A program made the position numbers and the translations under genes. From contig JACRCS010000433.1 of assembly GCA_016218905.1 (NCBI GenBank), positions 1 through 18,684 of the forward strand: DNA of 18,684 bases. Direction: 5' to 3'. The DNA comes from Deltaproteobacteria bacterium (GTDB lineage Bacteria > Desulfobacterota_C > Deferrisomatia > Deferrisomatales > JACRMM01). Positions within the stretch are counted from its first letter, which is position 1. Each line of letters begins with the position of its first letter. The notes under the pieces are model-generated. The model was given only the letters and a program-made list of their open reading frames with translations. It was not told where the DNA came from and made no database searches. Shown piece by piece: positions 1 through 6,145 of this stretch.

Positions 1-81
1 GCCAACGGGGGCCGGGCGAAGCGATCCCAGCCGTGGGATCCGGGTGTAACTCAGGCGGGCAGACCTGGCGGCGCGTTTTCG

Positions 82-104
82 AAAAACGACCCCCGAGAGG
101 GGGT
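82..104 (-). terminator. Terminator-like hairpin facing left
   Basis: A perfect 6-bp stem (89-94 with 99-104, ACCCCC/GGGGGT) is closed by a GAGA/TCTC tetraloop. On the minus strand it is followed after two bases by five T residues (complement of 82-86), the form of a Rho-independent terminator. On the plus strand there is no T tract. No minus-strand gene lies to its right, so what it would terminate is unclear. A second perfect 7-bp stem-loop lies at 23-40. Confidence 0.4.
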
Positions 105-163
105 GCCGAATTCGATCTGGGGTTATTCAACAGACTCGTTGGCCGGCAAGATAGACAATCACT

Positions 164-178
164 GGAGGGTTGCAGTTG
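164..178 (+). promoter_or_regulatory. Shine-Dalgarno that decides the start of the HEPN-like gene
   Basis: GGAGGG at 164-169 lies six bases before a TTG at 176. Another in-frame TTG at 170 directly abuts the Shine-Dalgarno and would leave no spacer. An in-frame stop at 152-154 excludes any earlier start, so TTG 176 is preferred. Confidence 0.6.
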
Positions 179-1273
179 AAGTGGCGCTCACTCGCGTTGC
201 TACATAACCTCTGTATCGAAGAGCCGATAGTTACCGAGTACCTCGCCATTGTCCCTCCCGAGGATGAACGTGCCCTGCCGTTGCTCCAAAGCTCTAAAGC
301 ACTGGCACGAATGGTTGGAAGCTTCACCGATCAATTCAAGCGCAAGGTGAGGCCTAGCCTACTTCTCGCGAAGTCCGATGCTCCGGCGGGTGCGCTGAGT
401 GCAGAAGCTCTCGTCGCGTTTCGGAACTCCGTTGCCTTGAGCACGATCGTACAGGCGTCGCAGGAGTTTGCCGTTCGCGCGCAGGCCTTCAACCTGCTTA
501 GGTACTCGAATTACTTCCAGATTTACCCGACCGTGGCGAGCGACGACGATTACCTGATCACGCGCACGCCATCTCTTCTCGCCATTAACGAGCCAAAGGA
601 GTTCAGGGGCCAAACCTCGCCAGAGTTAGCGCCAGTGACCCCCAGGGGTGTCTTCTACGATGAAGAGCTCTTCGAGGCATTGGTGGTGGCTTGGAAGGAA
701 CGGTATGCGAAGGAAAAGAAGAAGGATTGGCAGACCAGGGCTCTTTTCAGGTCTCTCGAGATGGCCTTCCTTGCTAGCGGAATTCCATTCGAAAACAACG
801 CCACCATATATGACTACGGAGCGAGCATTTCACTCTGGGTCAGCGCTCTAGAGATTTTGTTTCACCCAGGCAAGGCCAACGTAAACAAAAAGAGGGTCAT
901 GGCTGGAATAGGTAGTTATCGTTTCAACGCGCCGGCACTCTCTAAACGCAGATACCGCATACATTTGCAGAAGGCCAAGGTCAGCGTCACTCTAGTCCAA
1001 AAAATTGCCGCGCAACTGTACGACGTCAGAAACGACTTCCTCCACGGCAACGACGTCGCGGTCTCGAGTTTGTTCCCCTTTGAGCGGACGCGGCGGCATC
1101 CCCTGACGTTGTATGCTCCAATGGTGTACAAAACCGCCTTGGCCGGTCGACTGGCTTTGGTCCGCGGTGATGACTACAGCGCCTACTCTATGACTCAATT
1201 CATGAGCGTAAGGAATCTCGAGGAGGCCCTTTTATCATCATTGCGAGATTTGGAGCCACGGCGGAAGGCGTAA
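176..1273 (+). CDS. HEPN-like (Apea-type) hypothetical protein
   Basis: A 365-residue protein with no signal peptide or membrane segment, so probably cytoplasmic. The C-terminal third looks like an Apea-like HEPN domain. A helix containing LWVSALEIL (about residues 220-228) is followed about 60 residues later by RNDFLH (285-290), which fits the R-x4-6-H motif of HEPN ribonucleases. HEPN proteins of this type are often RNA-cleaving toxins or defence effectors; that role is inferred here. The N-terminal 200 residues are not recognised and could be a sensor domain. Codon use is visibly less GC-rich than in genes further right, suggesting acquisition by transfer. A small UDG-like gene follows 72 nt downstream on the same strand. 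The start is TTG 176, chosen for its Shine-Dalgarno spacing (alternative TTG 170). The gene is credible; the family call is moderate. Confidence 0.72.
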   Translation: MKWRSLALLHNLCIEEPIVTEYLAIVPPEDERALPLLQSSKALARMVGSFTDQFKRKVRPSLLLAKSDAPAGALSAEALVAFRNSVALSTIVQASQEFAVRAQAFNLLRYSNYFQIYPTVASDDDYLITRTPSLLAINEPKEFRGQTSPELAPVTPRGVFYDEELFEALVVAWKERYAKEKKKDWQTRALFRSLEMAFLASGIPFENNATIYDYGASISLWVSALEILFHPGKANVNKKRVMAGIGSYRFNAPALSKRRYRIHLQKAKVSVTLVQKIAAQLYDVRNDFLHGNDVAVSSLFPFERTRRHPLTLYAPMVYKTALAGRLALVRGDDYSAYSMTQFMSVRNLEEALLSSLRDLEPRRKA

Positions 1274-1290
1274 CGGCCAACACAGGCACG

Positions 1291-1315
1291 AACCGGACGC
1301 TTGACAGCGCCGGTT
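1291..1315. repeat. Inverted repeat between the HEPN-like and UDG-like genes
   Basis: AACCGG (1291-1296) and CGCT (1298-1301) pair with AGCG (1306-1309) and CCGGTT (1310-1315). This gives ten pairs with one bulged A and a TGAC loop. The imperfect symmetry extends outward (ACGGC near 1273-1277, GCCGT near 1322-1326). No T tract follows, so a classical terminator is not supported. Confidence 0.45.
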
Positions 1316-1345
1316 GTGCTTGCCGTTGTGCTCAAGGGAGGTGCG

Positions 1346-1933
1346 ATGAAGATTCATTATACGCCGTGGATAGGCGAGAATTACGGGGCCGCTAACGTTA
1401 CCGGAACTCGACTGCTCGTGCTTGGAGAATCTCACTACGGAGACGGGGATCCTGACGCTACGGTTCGTTACACGCAGGCGTACGTTGATGGTCAGAACCA
1501 CAGATTCTGGACATCTATCATGCAACTGGTCCTTGGACGGCCGGGATACGAGATTGACCGCCGCGAGTTCTGGCATTCAGTAAGCTTTTACAACTTCATT
1601 CAAGAACCCGTCGGGGATGGCCCCCGTTGGCGGCCCACTTCTGAGATGTGGGCGCGCAGCCAGGGACCCTTTGAAGAGGTCCTGAACGAACTTAAGCCGC
1701 GCCGTATTCTGGTGCTCGGGGCAGCGCTCTGGGACAACTTGCCCTCTTTTGGAAGACAAGGCCGCGGCCTTCACGCGCTGGGCGAGCCGAAGGATACGTG
1801 GATATACCCGTATGCAGGCGGTGAGGCACTATCCACATGGGTATTCCACCCTTCCTCGCCAAAGGGGGCGAATACTTTGAGCGTCCACCCGTATGTAAAG
1901 GAACTCATCCGATCCCGGGCGCCGAACCGGTGA
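1346..1933 (+). CDS. Uracil-DNA-glycosylase-superfamily-like protein
   Basis: A 195-residue soluble protein. It has a strand-loop motif LLVLGESHYG (23-32), a central SFYNFIQ (80-86), a second buried strand ILVLGAALWD (121-130) and a late HPSS (168-171). This order resembles the UDG superfamily, where an early GxDPY/GE-type loop carries the catalytic residue and a late HPS-type loop contacts DNA. The catalytic loop is clearly divergent, so glycosylase activity is not assured. The ATG at 1346 is chosen because AAGGGAGG (1334-1341) precedes it; upstream in-frame codons would overlap the inter-gene hairpin. It lies 72 nt after the HEPN-like gene on the same strand and shares its lower GC, so they may form one functional pair. 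It could instead be an uncharacterised family with only a shared fold. Confidence 0.65.
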   Translation: MKIHYTPWIGENYGAANVTGTRLLVLGESHYGDGDPDATVRYTQAYVDGQNHRFWTSIMQLVLGRPGYEIDRREFWHSVSFYNFIQEPVGDGPRWRPTSEMWARSQGPFEEVLNELKPRRILVLGAALWDNLPSFGRQGRGLHALGEPKDTWIYPYAGGEALSTWVFHPSSPKGANTLSVHPYVKELIRSRAPNR

Positions 1934-1961
1934 ACGTCGAACTGGCAAGGCACAACCCTAA

Positions 1962-1994
1962 GGATTGATGCGACGCGCAGCGTCGCTTCAATCC
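1962..1994. repeat. Long perfect-stem hairpin after the UDG-like gene
   Basis: GGATTGA (1962-1968) and GCGACGC (1970-1976) pair with GCGTCGC (1980-1986) and TCAATCC (1988-1994). This makes 14 pairs with a single T-T mismatch and a three-base loop. It starts 28 nt after the stop at 1933. No T tract follows on either strand, so it is either an unconventional terminator or part of a mobile or recombination element. Confidence 0.6.
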
Positions 1995-2064
1995 AATGTT
2001 CAAAAAGCCGCGGTGAGGGCGGCGGTATCGTACAGGGTAAAGGTTCGAAAGGGCCGGGGAGAAG

Positions 2065-2100
2065 CAGGCCCACAGGGGGACGCAGGCCCACAGGGGGACG
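2065..2100. repeat. Tandem duplication of an 18-nt unit
   Basis: CAGGCCCACAGGGGGACG occurs twice back to back (2065-2082 and 2083-2100) with no mismatch. The last bases of the second copy begin the inverted arm (2095-2109) that matches the neighbouring 31-nt array. Confidence 0.85.
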
Positions 2101-2228
2101 TAACTGAAACGCCGCTTTTCTCGCTTCGGCCGAGGCGAATTGCAGGATTTCAGTTACGTCCCTTTCGCCCCTTTCGGATTTCAGTTACGTCCCTTTCGCC
2201 CCTTTCCAGTTACCCTTTCGCCCCTTTT
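2095..2228. repeat. 31-nt tandem array with an inverted arm, REP/MITE-like
   Basis: A 31-nt unit is repeated exactly at 2145-2175 and 2176-2206, with a shortened third copy at 2207-2228. The core TTTCAGTTACGTCCC (2148-2162, again 2179-2193) is the exact reverse complement of 2095-2109. Opposed copies separated by about 40 nt can form a long stem. The arrangement resembles REP/BIME elements mobilised by REP-associated tyrosine transposases, but no such gene is in the window, so the assignment is inference. Confidence 0.6.
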
Positions 2229-2395
2229 TTCGCGGAGTGCTTCCCGGCGTAGGTGCTCGCCCTGGGCCACGCCCAAGGTGGCGCGCGGGTCGCTCGGGCT
2301 GGGGCCAGGCGCCGGAATCTCCTTCCCCCGTGCGGACCACCGATGCAAGATAGAGGAGTGCCAGGCAGCCCACGGGGGAAGGAGGGGCATCGACC

Positions 2396-2629
2396 ATGAC
2401 GAGCGTGACACTTCAGGAAGCTCAGGCCCGACTGCCGGATATCATCCGAACGATGACCCCGGGGGAGGAGGTCGTTATTCTTCGGGACAACGAGCCGGTG
2501 GCGAGCTTGGTGGCGCGCGGAGTCCATGCGTCCCAACCAAGGGAGCCGGGGAGCGAGAAGGACGCGGTGCTGTTCATGGCTGAGGACTTCGACGCCCCTC
2601 TCGACGAGTTTCGGGACTACATGAGATGA
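2396..2629 (+). CDS. Phd/YefM-family antitoxin
   Basis: A 77-residue protein with the Phd/YefM layout. The N-terminal DNA-binding half has T-LQEAQARLPDII (about 5-17) and the GEEVVILRDNEPVASLV stretch (23-39). A flexible C-terminal tail, MAEDFDAPLDEFRDYM (61-76), is typical of the toxin-wrapping segment. A strong Shine-Dalgarno lies five to ten bases upstream. The stop overlaps the toxin ATG by four bases (ATGA, 2626-2629), indicating translational coupling. Family knowledge: it neutralises a PIN ribonuclease and autorepresses the operon. Its own frame is intact although the partner toxin is broken. Confidence 0.9.
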   Translation: MTSVTLQEAQARLPDIIRTMTPGEEVVILRDNEPVASLVARGVHASQPREPGSEKDAVLFMAEDFDAPLDEFRDYMR

Positions 2630-3013
2630 AGCTGCTTCTGGACACGCACGCGTTTCTCTGGTTCGTGTGGGGTCACGAGAGCCTGAGCGAGAAGGCGCGA
2701 ACGGTCATGTCCGACCCCGCCAACGACCTCTTCCTGAGCGTTGCGAGTTGCTGGGAAATGGCGATCAAGGTGAGCCTCGGTAAGTTGAGCCTCGCGGCGC
2801 CCGTGCAGGGAGTTCACGGAGCGGTCATTGACCAGGAACCGGATCGCACTGCTGCCGATCTCTCTGGCCCACGCGGCTGGCGTTGCTAGCTTGCCATTTC
2901 ACCACCGTGACCCGTTCGATCGACTGCTCGTCACGCAGGCGCTAACCGACGGTACGCCGATCGTCAGTAGGGACGCAGGCTTCGACGCGTACCCTATCGT
3001 GAGGGTATGGTGA
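2626..3013 (+). pseudogene. VapC-family PIN toxin, frameshifted
   Basis: Read in one frame the gene stops at 2889 after 87 codons. The rest of a PIN domain continues in the next frame to 3013. The switch can be placed at 2808-2810: removing one G from GGG gives ...APVQ-EFTERSLTRNRIALLPI..., a normal VapC sequence of 128 residues. The restored protein has all four PIN acidic residues: D6 (LLLDTH), E44 (SCWEMA), D98 (HRDPFDRLL) and D116 (SRDAGF). VapC toxins are Mg-dependent ribonucleases that cut tRNA or rRNA. As written, the product keeps only D6 and E44 and should be inactive. A sequencing or assembly error in the G run is the main alternative. No slippery heptamer is visible, so programmed frameshifting is unlikely. 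Confidence 0.88.
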
Positions 3014-3318
3014 CGGCGCGTCCATCCATTGGGGACGGAGTGGCAGGTCAGTGGCAGGTCTACATCGCAGGACGACCCTGTCTTTCCCTTCCCTTCAGGG
3101 TATGTTTCGCTTTCTCACGATGCTGCAGAATTCGGGGAGGTGACCGCCGGTGCTCATCGCTCTCACCCCTCCTGGGCTTCGCGATGCGCCCCCCTCCTAC
3201 GGTGCTCATCGCTCTCACCCCTCCTGGGCTTCGCGATGCGCCCCCCTCCTGGGATGCTCATCGCTCCCGGACCTCCCGAGCTTCGCGATGCGCCCCCCTC
3301 CTGGGATGCTCATCGCTC
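3014..3318. other. Intergenic region dominated by tandem repeats
   Basis: The gap between the broken toxin and the kinase stop is filled by an 11-nt duplication (AGTGGCAGGTC at 3039-3049 and 3050-3060) and then the 52-nt array. A weak ACCCTG/CAGGGT inverted repeat near 3075-3100 might close the toxin-antitoxin transcript. The plus-strand open frames across it are proline-rich readings of the array and are not considered genes. Confidence 0.6.
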
Positions 3319-3358
3319 TCACCCCTCCTGGGCTTCGCGATGCGCCCCCCTCCTGGGG
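3151..3358. repeat. Four tandem copies of a 52-nt repeat
   Basis: Copies begin at 3151, 3203, 3255 and 3307, each exactly 52 nt. Copies 1, 2 and 4 are nearly identical; copy 3 differs mainly in its first half. Each unit has an internal inverted repeat, GCTCATCGC and GCGATGCGC with one mismatch (3152-3160 and 3181-3189 in copy 1), and ends in a C-rich block. The copies are contiguous with no unique spacers, so this is not CRISPR. The fourth copy encodes the last 12 residues of the minus-strand kinase. Confidence 0.9.
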
Positions 3359-5436
3359 GCGACGCGGGAGAGCACCTCTTCCATCGTTTCCGAGTCGAAA
3401 GGCTTCGAGAGGTAGTCATCCATGCCGGCGGCGAGGAACCGTTCCCGGTCCCCTTCGAGTGCATGGGCGGTCAGGGCGATCACCGGCACGTCGCGGGGGC
3501 AGCCGTGCACCAGGCCGGCCCGGATTCGCCTTGTCGCCTCGTCTCCGTCGAGGACGGGCATCTGGACGTCCATGAGCACCACGTCGAAGGTCTCTGCCGA
3601 GAGTAACCGAAGCGCCTCCTCCCCATCGGCGACCATCACCGTGGTGTGCCCAAGCCGGCGCAGAAGCTCCTCGGCGAACACTTGGTTCAGGAGGTTGTCC
3701 TCGGCGATCAGCACGCGTAGATGCTCTCGAGGCACGTATGGCTGCACCGGTTCCGGTGTTTCCCGGGCCGGCTCGGGGTCGGAGAGACCGACCTCGGCTG
3801 TGAACTGAAAGAGGCTCCCGCGTCCGATCTCGCTCTCAACCCAGATCTTCCCCCCCATCAGCTCCACAAGCTGCTTCGCGATCGAGAGCCCCAGCCCCGT
3901 CCCGCCGTAACGGGCGTGCGTGGAGCAGGTCGCCGCAGAGAACGTGTCGAAGATTGTGCTGAGGTTCTCGGGGCGGATGCCGATGCCCGAGTCCCGGACG
4001 GCAAAGAGGAGTCGTGTGCGGCCCGGCGAGGCCGGCTCCCCGGAAATCCGAACCGTCGATCGCTTCCGCGCTTCCTGCGTGATCTCTCTCGGGCCTCGTG
4101 CCCTCCGCGATCCGAGCTCGTCCTGAGCTCGTGCGCGATCCGAACCCATCCCGGGTTCGACCCTGTCTTCGTCCGCCAGGCGGACGAAGACTTCCACTTC
4201 GCCGCGCTCGCTGAACTTGATCGCGTTGCCTGCGAGGTTGGTGAGCACCTGTCGAAGGCGCCCCTCGTCCGCAACTATGGAAGTCGGGAGATCGTCGGCC
4301 AGGCGATGTGTCAGCCGCAGGCCCTTCGCCTCGGCTGCGAAGCGCAGGGGCGCAAGCACGTTCCGAACGGATTCGTCCAGGTCGAACGATCTCTCTTCCA
4401 GTTCGACCCGCCCGGCCTCGATTCTGGCAATATCGAGGATGTCATTGACGATCTCGAGCAGCCCCTTGGCCGATTGCTTTGCCAGGTTCAGGAACTCGCG
4501 CGCTCTCGCGGGCAGAGTCGGCTCCATGAGCGCGAGCTCGGTCATACCCATGATCCCGTTCATGGGCGTCCGAATCTCGTGGCTCATACGGGCAAGGAAG
4601 TCATTCTTGGCGCGGTTTGCCGCGTCGGCCGCCTCTTTGGCTTCCGAAAGGGCCGCCGTGCGCTCGGCTACAAGCCTCGTCAAGTTCTCCTGGTTCGCCT
4701 TCAGCTCCAACTCGGCCTTCGTTCGTTGAGTGATCTCATTCGCGAGATCCTCATTGCTCCTCTCAGCACGCTCCTTTTCGGTCCGGAGAAAGCTAACCAA
4801 ATCGGCGTTCTCTACGCGAAGGCGCAGTGATGCCAACGTGGATGCGTAGACGCGGACTGCAATGGACGTCATCAGGAGCGCGAACAACGCGACCATTGTG
4901 CCCATCGCTTGTTGGAGCTCCGCGCCTTCGGCGAAGAAGCGCCACGCGATGGGAGCCAGAGCCGGCAGGCTGAAGGCGACAAACGCTCTCGGGAGGACCG
5001 AAAACGCTCCCACCGCTCCAGCCACCATTCCGCCCAGCACGAAGGCGAGAAAGCACTGGTGAGCGAGGGAATCCGGAGGGAAGAGGAAGATGGCCGCCGA
5101 ACCCCAGAGGACGCCGGACACGCCGACTCCTACGGTGAACTTCGAGGCCCATCGACCGGCCTCTTCGGGCGGAACCGACGTTCTCAGGTACTTCCGAACC
5201 GACACAAAGCGGACGAGCGCCAGTGCCGCGGTACAGGCCACCCACGTCAGGAGCACGGGGCGCCCGATCACCCGCCGTTCCACATATGCGACGATTAGGG
5301 AGTTTACGAGGGTTGCGACGACTCCGACCGGGGCGTTCGCGTAGAGAAGCCTTACCTGCGCCGCGTAGACGGTAATCTGGGCAGCCGTCGGTTGGGTTGC
5401 CTTGCCCGGATCTTCGGGATTCACTTTCGCGTTCAT
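3319..5436 (-). CDS. Membrane hybrid sensor histidine kinase with receiver domain
   Basis: A 705-residue protein. About six hydrophobic segments (roughly residues 33-52, 60-78, 101-120, 126-148, 150-168, 176-197) form an integral-membrane sensor. A coiled coil (about 205-275) leads to a HisKA domain with phospho-accepting H286 in [17 protein letters not shown]. The ATPase domain has the N box NLAGNAIKF (400-408), DSGIGI (482-487) and GGTGLGLSI (511-519). A C-terminal receiver carries acidic E579/D580, phospho-acceptor D623, T656 and K678. It should autophosphorylate in response to an unknown signal and pass phosphate to D623, then perhaps to an unlinked partner. Residues about 422-470 are an unusual charged insert coded by DNA rich in inverted repeats. 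The last 12 residues come from the 52-nt repeat. A GGAG lies six bases before the ATG. The signal and output are unknown. Confidence 0.95.
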   Translation of the reverse strand: MNAKVNPEDPGKATQPTAAQITVYAAQVRLLYANAPVGVVATLVNSLIVAYVERRVIGRPVLLTWVACTAALALVRFVSVRKYLRTSVPPEEAGRWASKFTVGVGVSGVLWGSAAIFLFPPDSLAHQCFLAFVLGGMVAGAVGAFSVLPRAFVAFSLPALAPIAWRFFAEGAELQQAMGTMVALFALLMTSIAVRVYASTLASLRLRVENADLVSFLRTEKERAERSNEDLANEITQRTKAELELKANQENLTRLVAERTAALSEAKEAADAANRAKNDFLARMSHEIRTPMNGIMGMTELALMEPTLPARAREFLNLAKQSAKGLLEIVNDILDIARIEAGRVELEERSFDLDESVRNVLAPLRFAAEAKGLRLTHRLADDLPTSIVADEGRLRQVLTNLAGNAIKFSERGEVEVFVRLADEDRVEPGMGSDRARAQDELGSRRARGPREITQEARKRSTVRISGEPASPGRTRLLFAVRDSGIGIRPENLSTIFDTFSAATCSTHARYGGTGLGLSIAKQLVELMGGKIWVESEIGRGSLFQFTAEVGLSDPEPARETPEPVQPYVPREHLRVLIAEDNLLNQVFAEELLRRLGHTTVMVADGEEALRLLSAETFDVVLMDVQMPVLDGDEATRRIRAGLVHGCPRDVPVIALTAHALEGDRERFLAAGMDDYLSKPFDSETMEEVLSRVAPRRGAHREAQEG
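4107..4189. repeat. Cluster of inverted repeats inside the kinase gene
   Basis: Three palindromes sit close together: CGAGCTC/GAGCTCG (4113-4119 with 4125-4131), CGAACCC/GGGTTCG (4141-4147 with 4153-4159), and CTTCGTCCGCC/GGCGGACGAAG (4167-4177 with 4179-4189, perfect 11-bp arms, one-base spacer). GCGATCCGA is also repeated directly at 4107-4115 and 4135-4143. They overlap the segment coding the extra charged stretch in the ATPase domain. Confidence 0.7.
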
Positions 5437-5913
5437 CGGAGACTCCGGGAAGCCGAGGTTCTGAATGCGGGAATCTCCTCGCCAGGATCCGAAACGTCTT
5501 CACCGACGCCTCTGCGTCGAGGACGGGGCGAGGTACTCGCGCCGAACCGTCTGGCGCTCCAAGCCGGGGGCTGCCTCTGCCGCCGGGTGTCGGGACGCGC
5601 AGCTCGGGGAGCTCCTGAAGGTGCTCTTGTCGGACATGATCGCAGGCACGGCCTCTGCTCCGGGATCGGCCTTCTTCCTACCGAGCTGTCGGGTCGTTTG
5701 AGGCCGAGCTCCCCGCTGGGTCGTTTCATAGAACGCTTCTTAATTTGGAGAGAAGTAGATACCCGATTGGCCGGCGACTTGTCCAGCACCGAGTCACCCC
5801 GGCACGACGCACCCGCCGAACCCGGCAAGGGCGCTCGCGATTGTGCCCGCGGCGCCCCCCCTCGCCCCCTGAAGGAGCGCCCGTCCTCAGCATCATGGGT
5901 TCAGCGACAGTGC

Positions 5914-6036
5914 CCTCAGCGCCGGGAAGGGACGGCTCTCTTCGCCCTCGACCCTGAGGTGGCGGGGGAACCCGCCTGTCCCGCCGAATGTACATGGCCG
6001 GGCGCCTCGTTCCTATCCCCCGGGCGGGGGATTTTT
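5914..6036 (+). ncRNA. Candidate structured RNA or attenuator
   Basis: Plus-strand elements in order: CCTCAG (5914-5919) pairs with CTGAGG (5954-5959). GGCGGG (5961-5966) pairs across a GGAA loop with CCCGCC (5971-5976). A second CCCGCC lies at 5980-5985. A terminator follows at 6015-6036. The second CCCGCC can also pair with GGCGGG inside the terminator stem (6023-6028), so terminator and antiterminator folds would be mutually exclusive. It matches no RNA family I can name. GC-rich sequence pairs easily by chance, so this is only a candidate. Confidence 0.3.
6015..6036 (+). terminator. Rho-independent terminator
   Basis: A perfect 7-bp stem (ATCCCCC at 6015-6021, GGGGGAT at 6026-6032) has a four-base loop and is followed by a T run to 6036. 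It acts on plus-strand transcripts. No plus-strand gene precedes it within 2 kb, so it ends either a small RNA or a regulated leader. The DUF4139 start codon lies 110 nt beyond. Confidence 0.65.
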
Positions 6037-6145
6037 CGTGCAGATTGCCCGAGGTACTCGAACAGAACGAAGGGAAATAGAATGTCGTTGACAGAACGGG
6101 GCGGCGGCGCAAGCCTGAGGCCTCCTTTCTCGACGGAGGACCGGG

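Larger units (their letters stand above)
1934..2395. other. Repeat-rich intergenic region
   Basis: This 462-nt gap holds a strong hairpin just after the UDG-like stop, an 18-nt direct duplication, a 31-nt tandem array and an inverted arm of that array. It ends in the leader of the antitoxin, with the Shine-Dalgarno GGAAGGAGGGG just before 2388. Open frames crossing it are made of repeat translations and resemble no protein. No transposase remnant was recognised. Confidence 0.6.
5437..6145. other. 709-nt gap between divergent kinase and DUF4139 genes
   Basis: I find no convincing gene here. Frames that stay open on both strands are Arg/Pro/Ser-rich with no recognisable domain, as expected by chance at this GC. 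The left part should hold the kinase promoter. An AT-richer island near 5725-5760, with CTTCT/AGAAG symmetry, is the most promoter-like patch. The right part (5914-6036) is a foldable element ending in a terminator. GGAGGA at 6135-6140 is the Shine-Dalgarno of the next gene. Confidence 0.5.

Noticed and set aside
1..169. tRNA or attachment site at the left edge
   Set aside because: Hairpins are present, but no T-loop, anticodon arm or CCA-type end could be recognised and no integrase is nearby.
2795..2830. Programmed frameshift in vapC
   Set aside because: No slippery heptamer or obvious stimulatory structure was seen. A single extra G in a short G run is a simpler explanation.
3151..3358. 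CRISPR array
   Set aside because: Units are directly adjacent with no variable spacers. The same applies to the arrays at 2145 and 10281. No cas genes are present.
3007..3606. Proline-rich open frames over the 52-nt repeats
   Set aside because: They are multi-frame readings of a tandem repeat that then run antisense to the kinase receiver domain.
6088..6116. TTGACA at 6088 as a promoter for the DUF4139 gene
   Set aside because: The -35 box is perfect, but at 16-18 nt spacing the sequence is GC-rich and gives no plausible -10 box.
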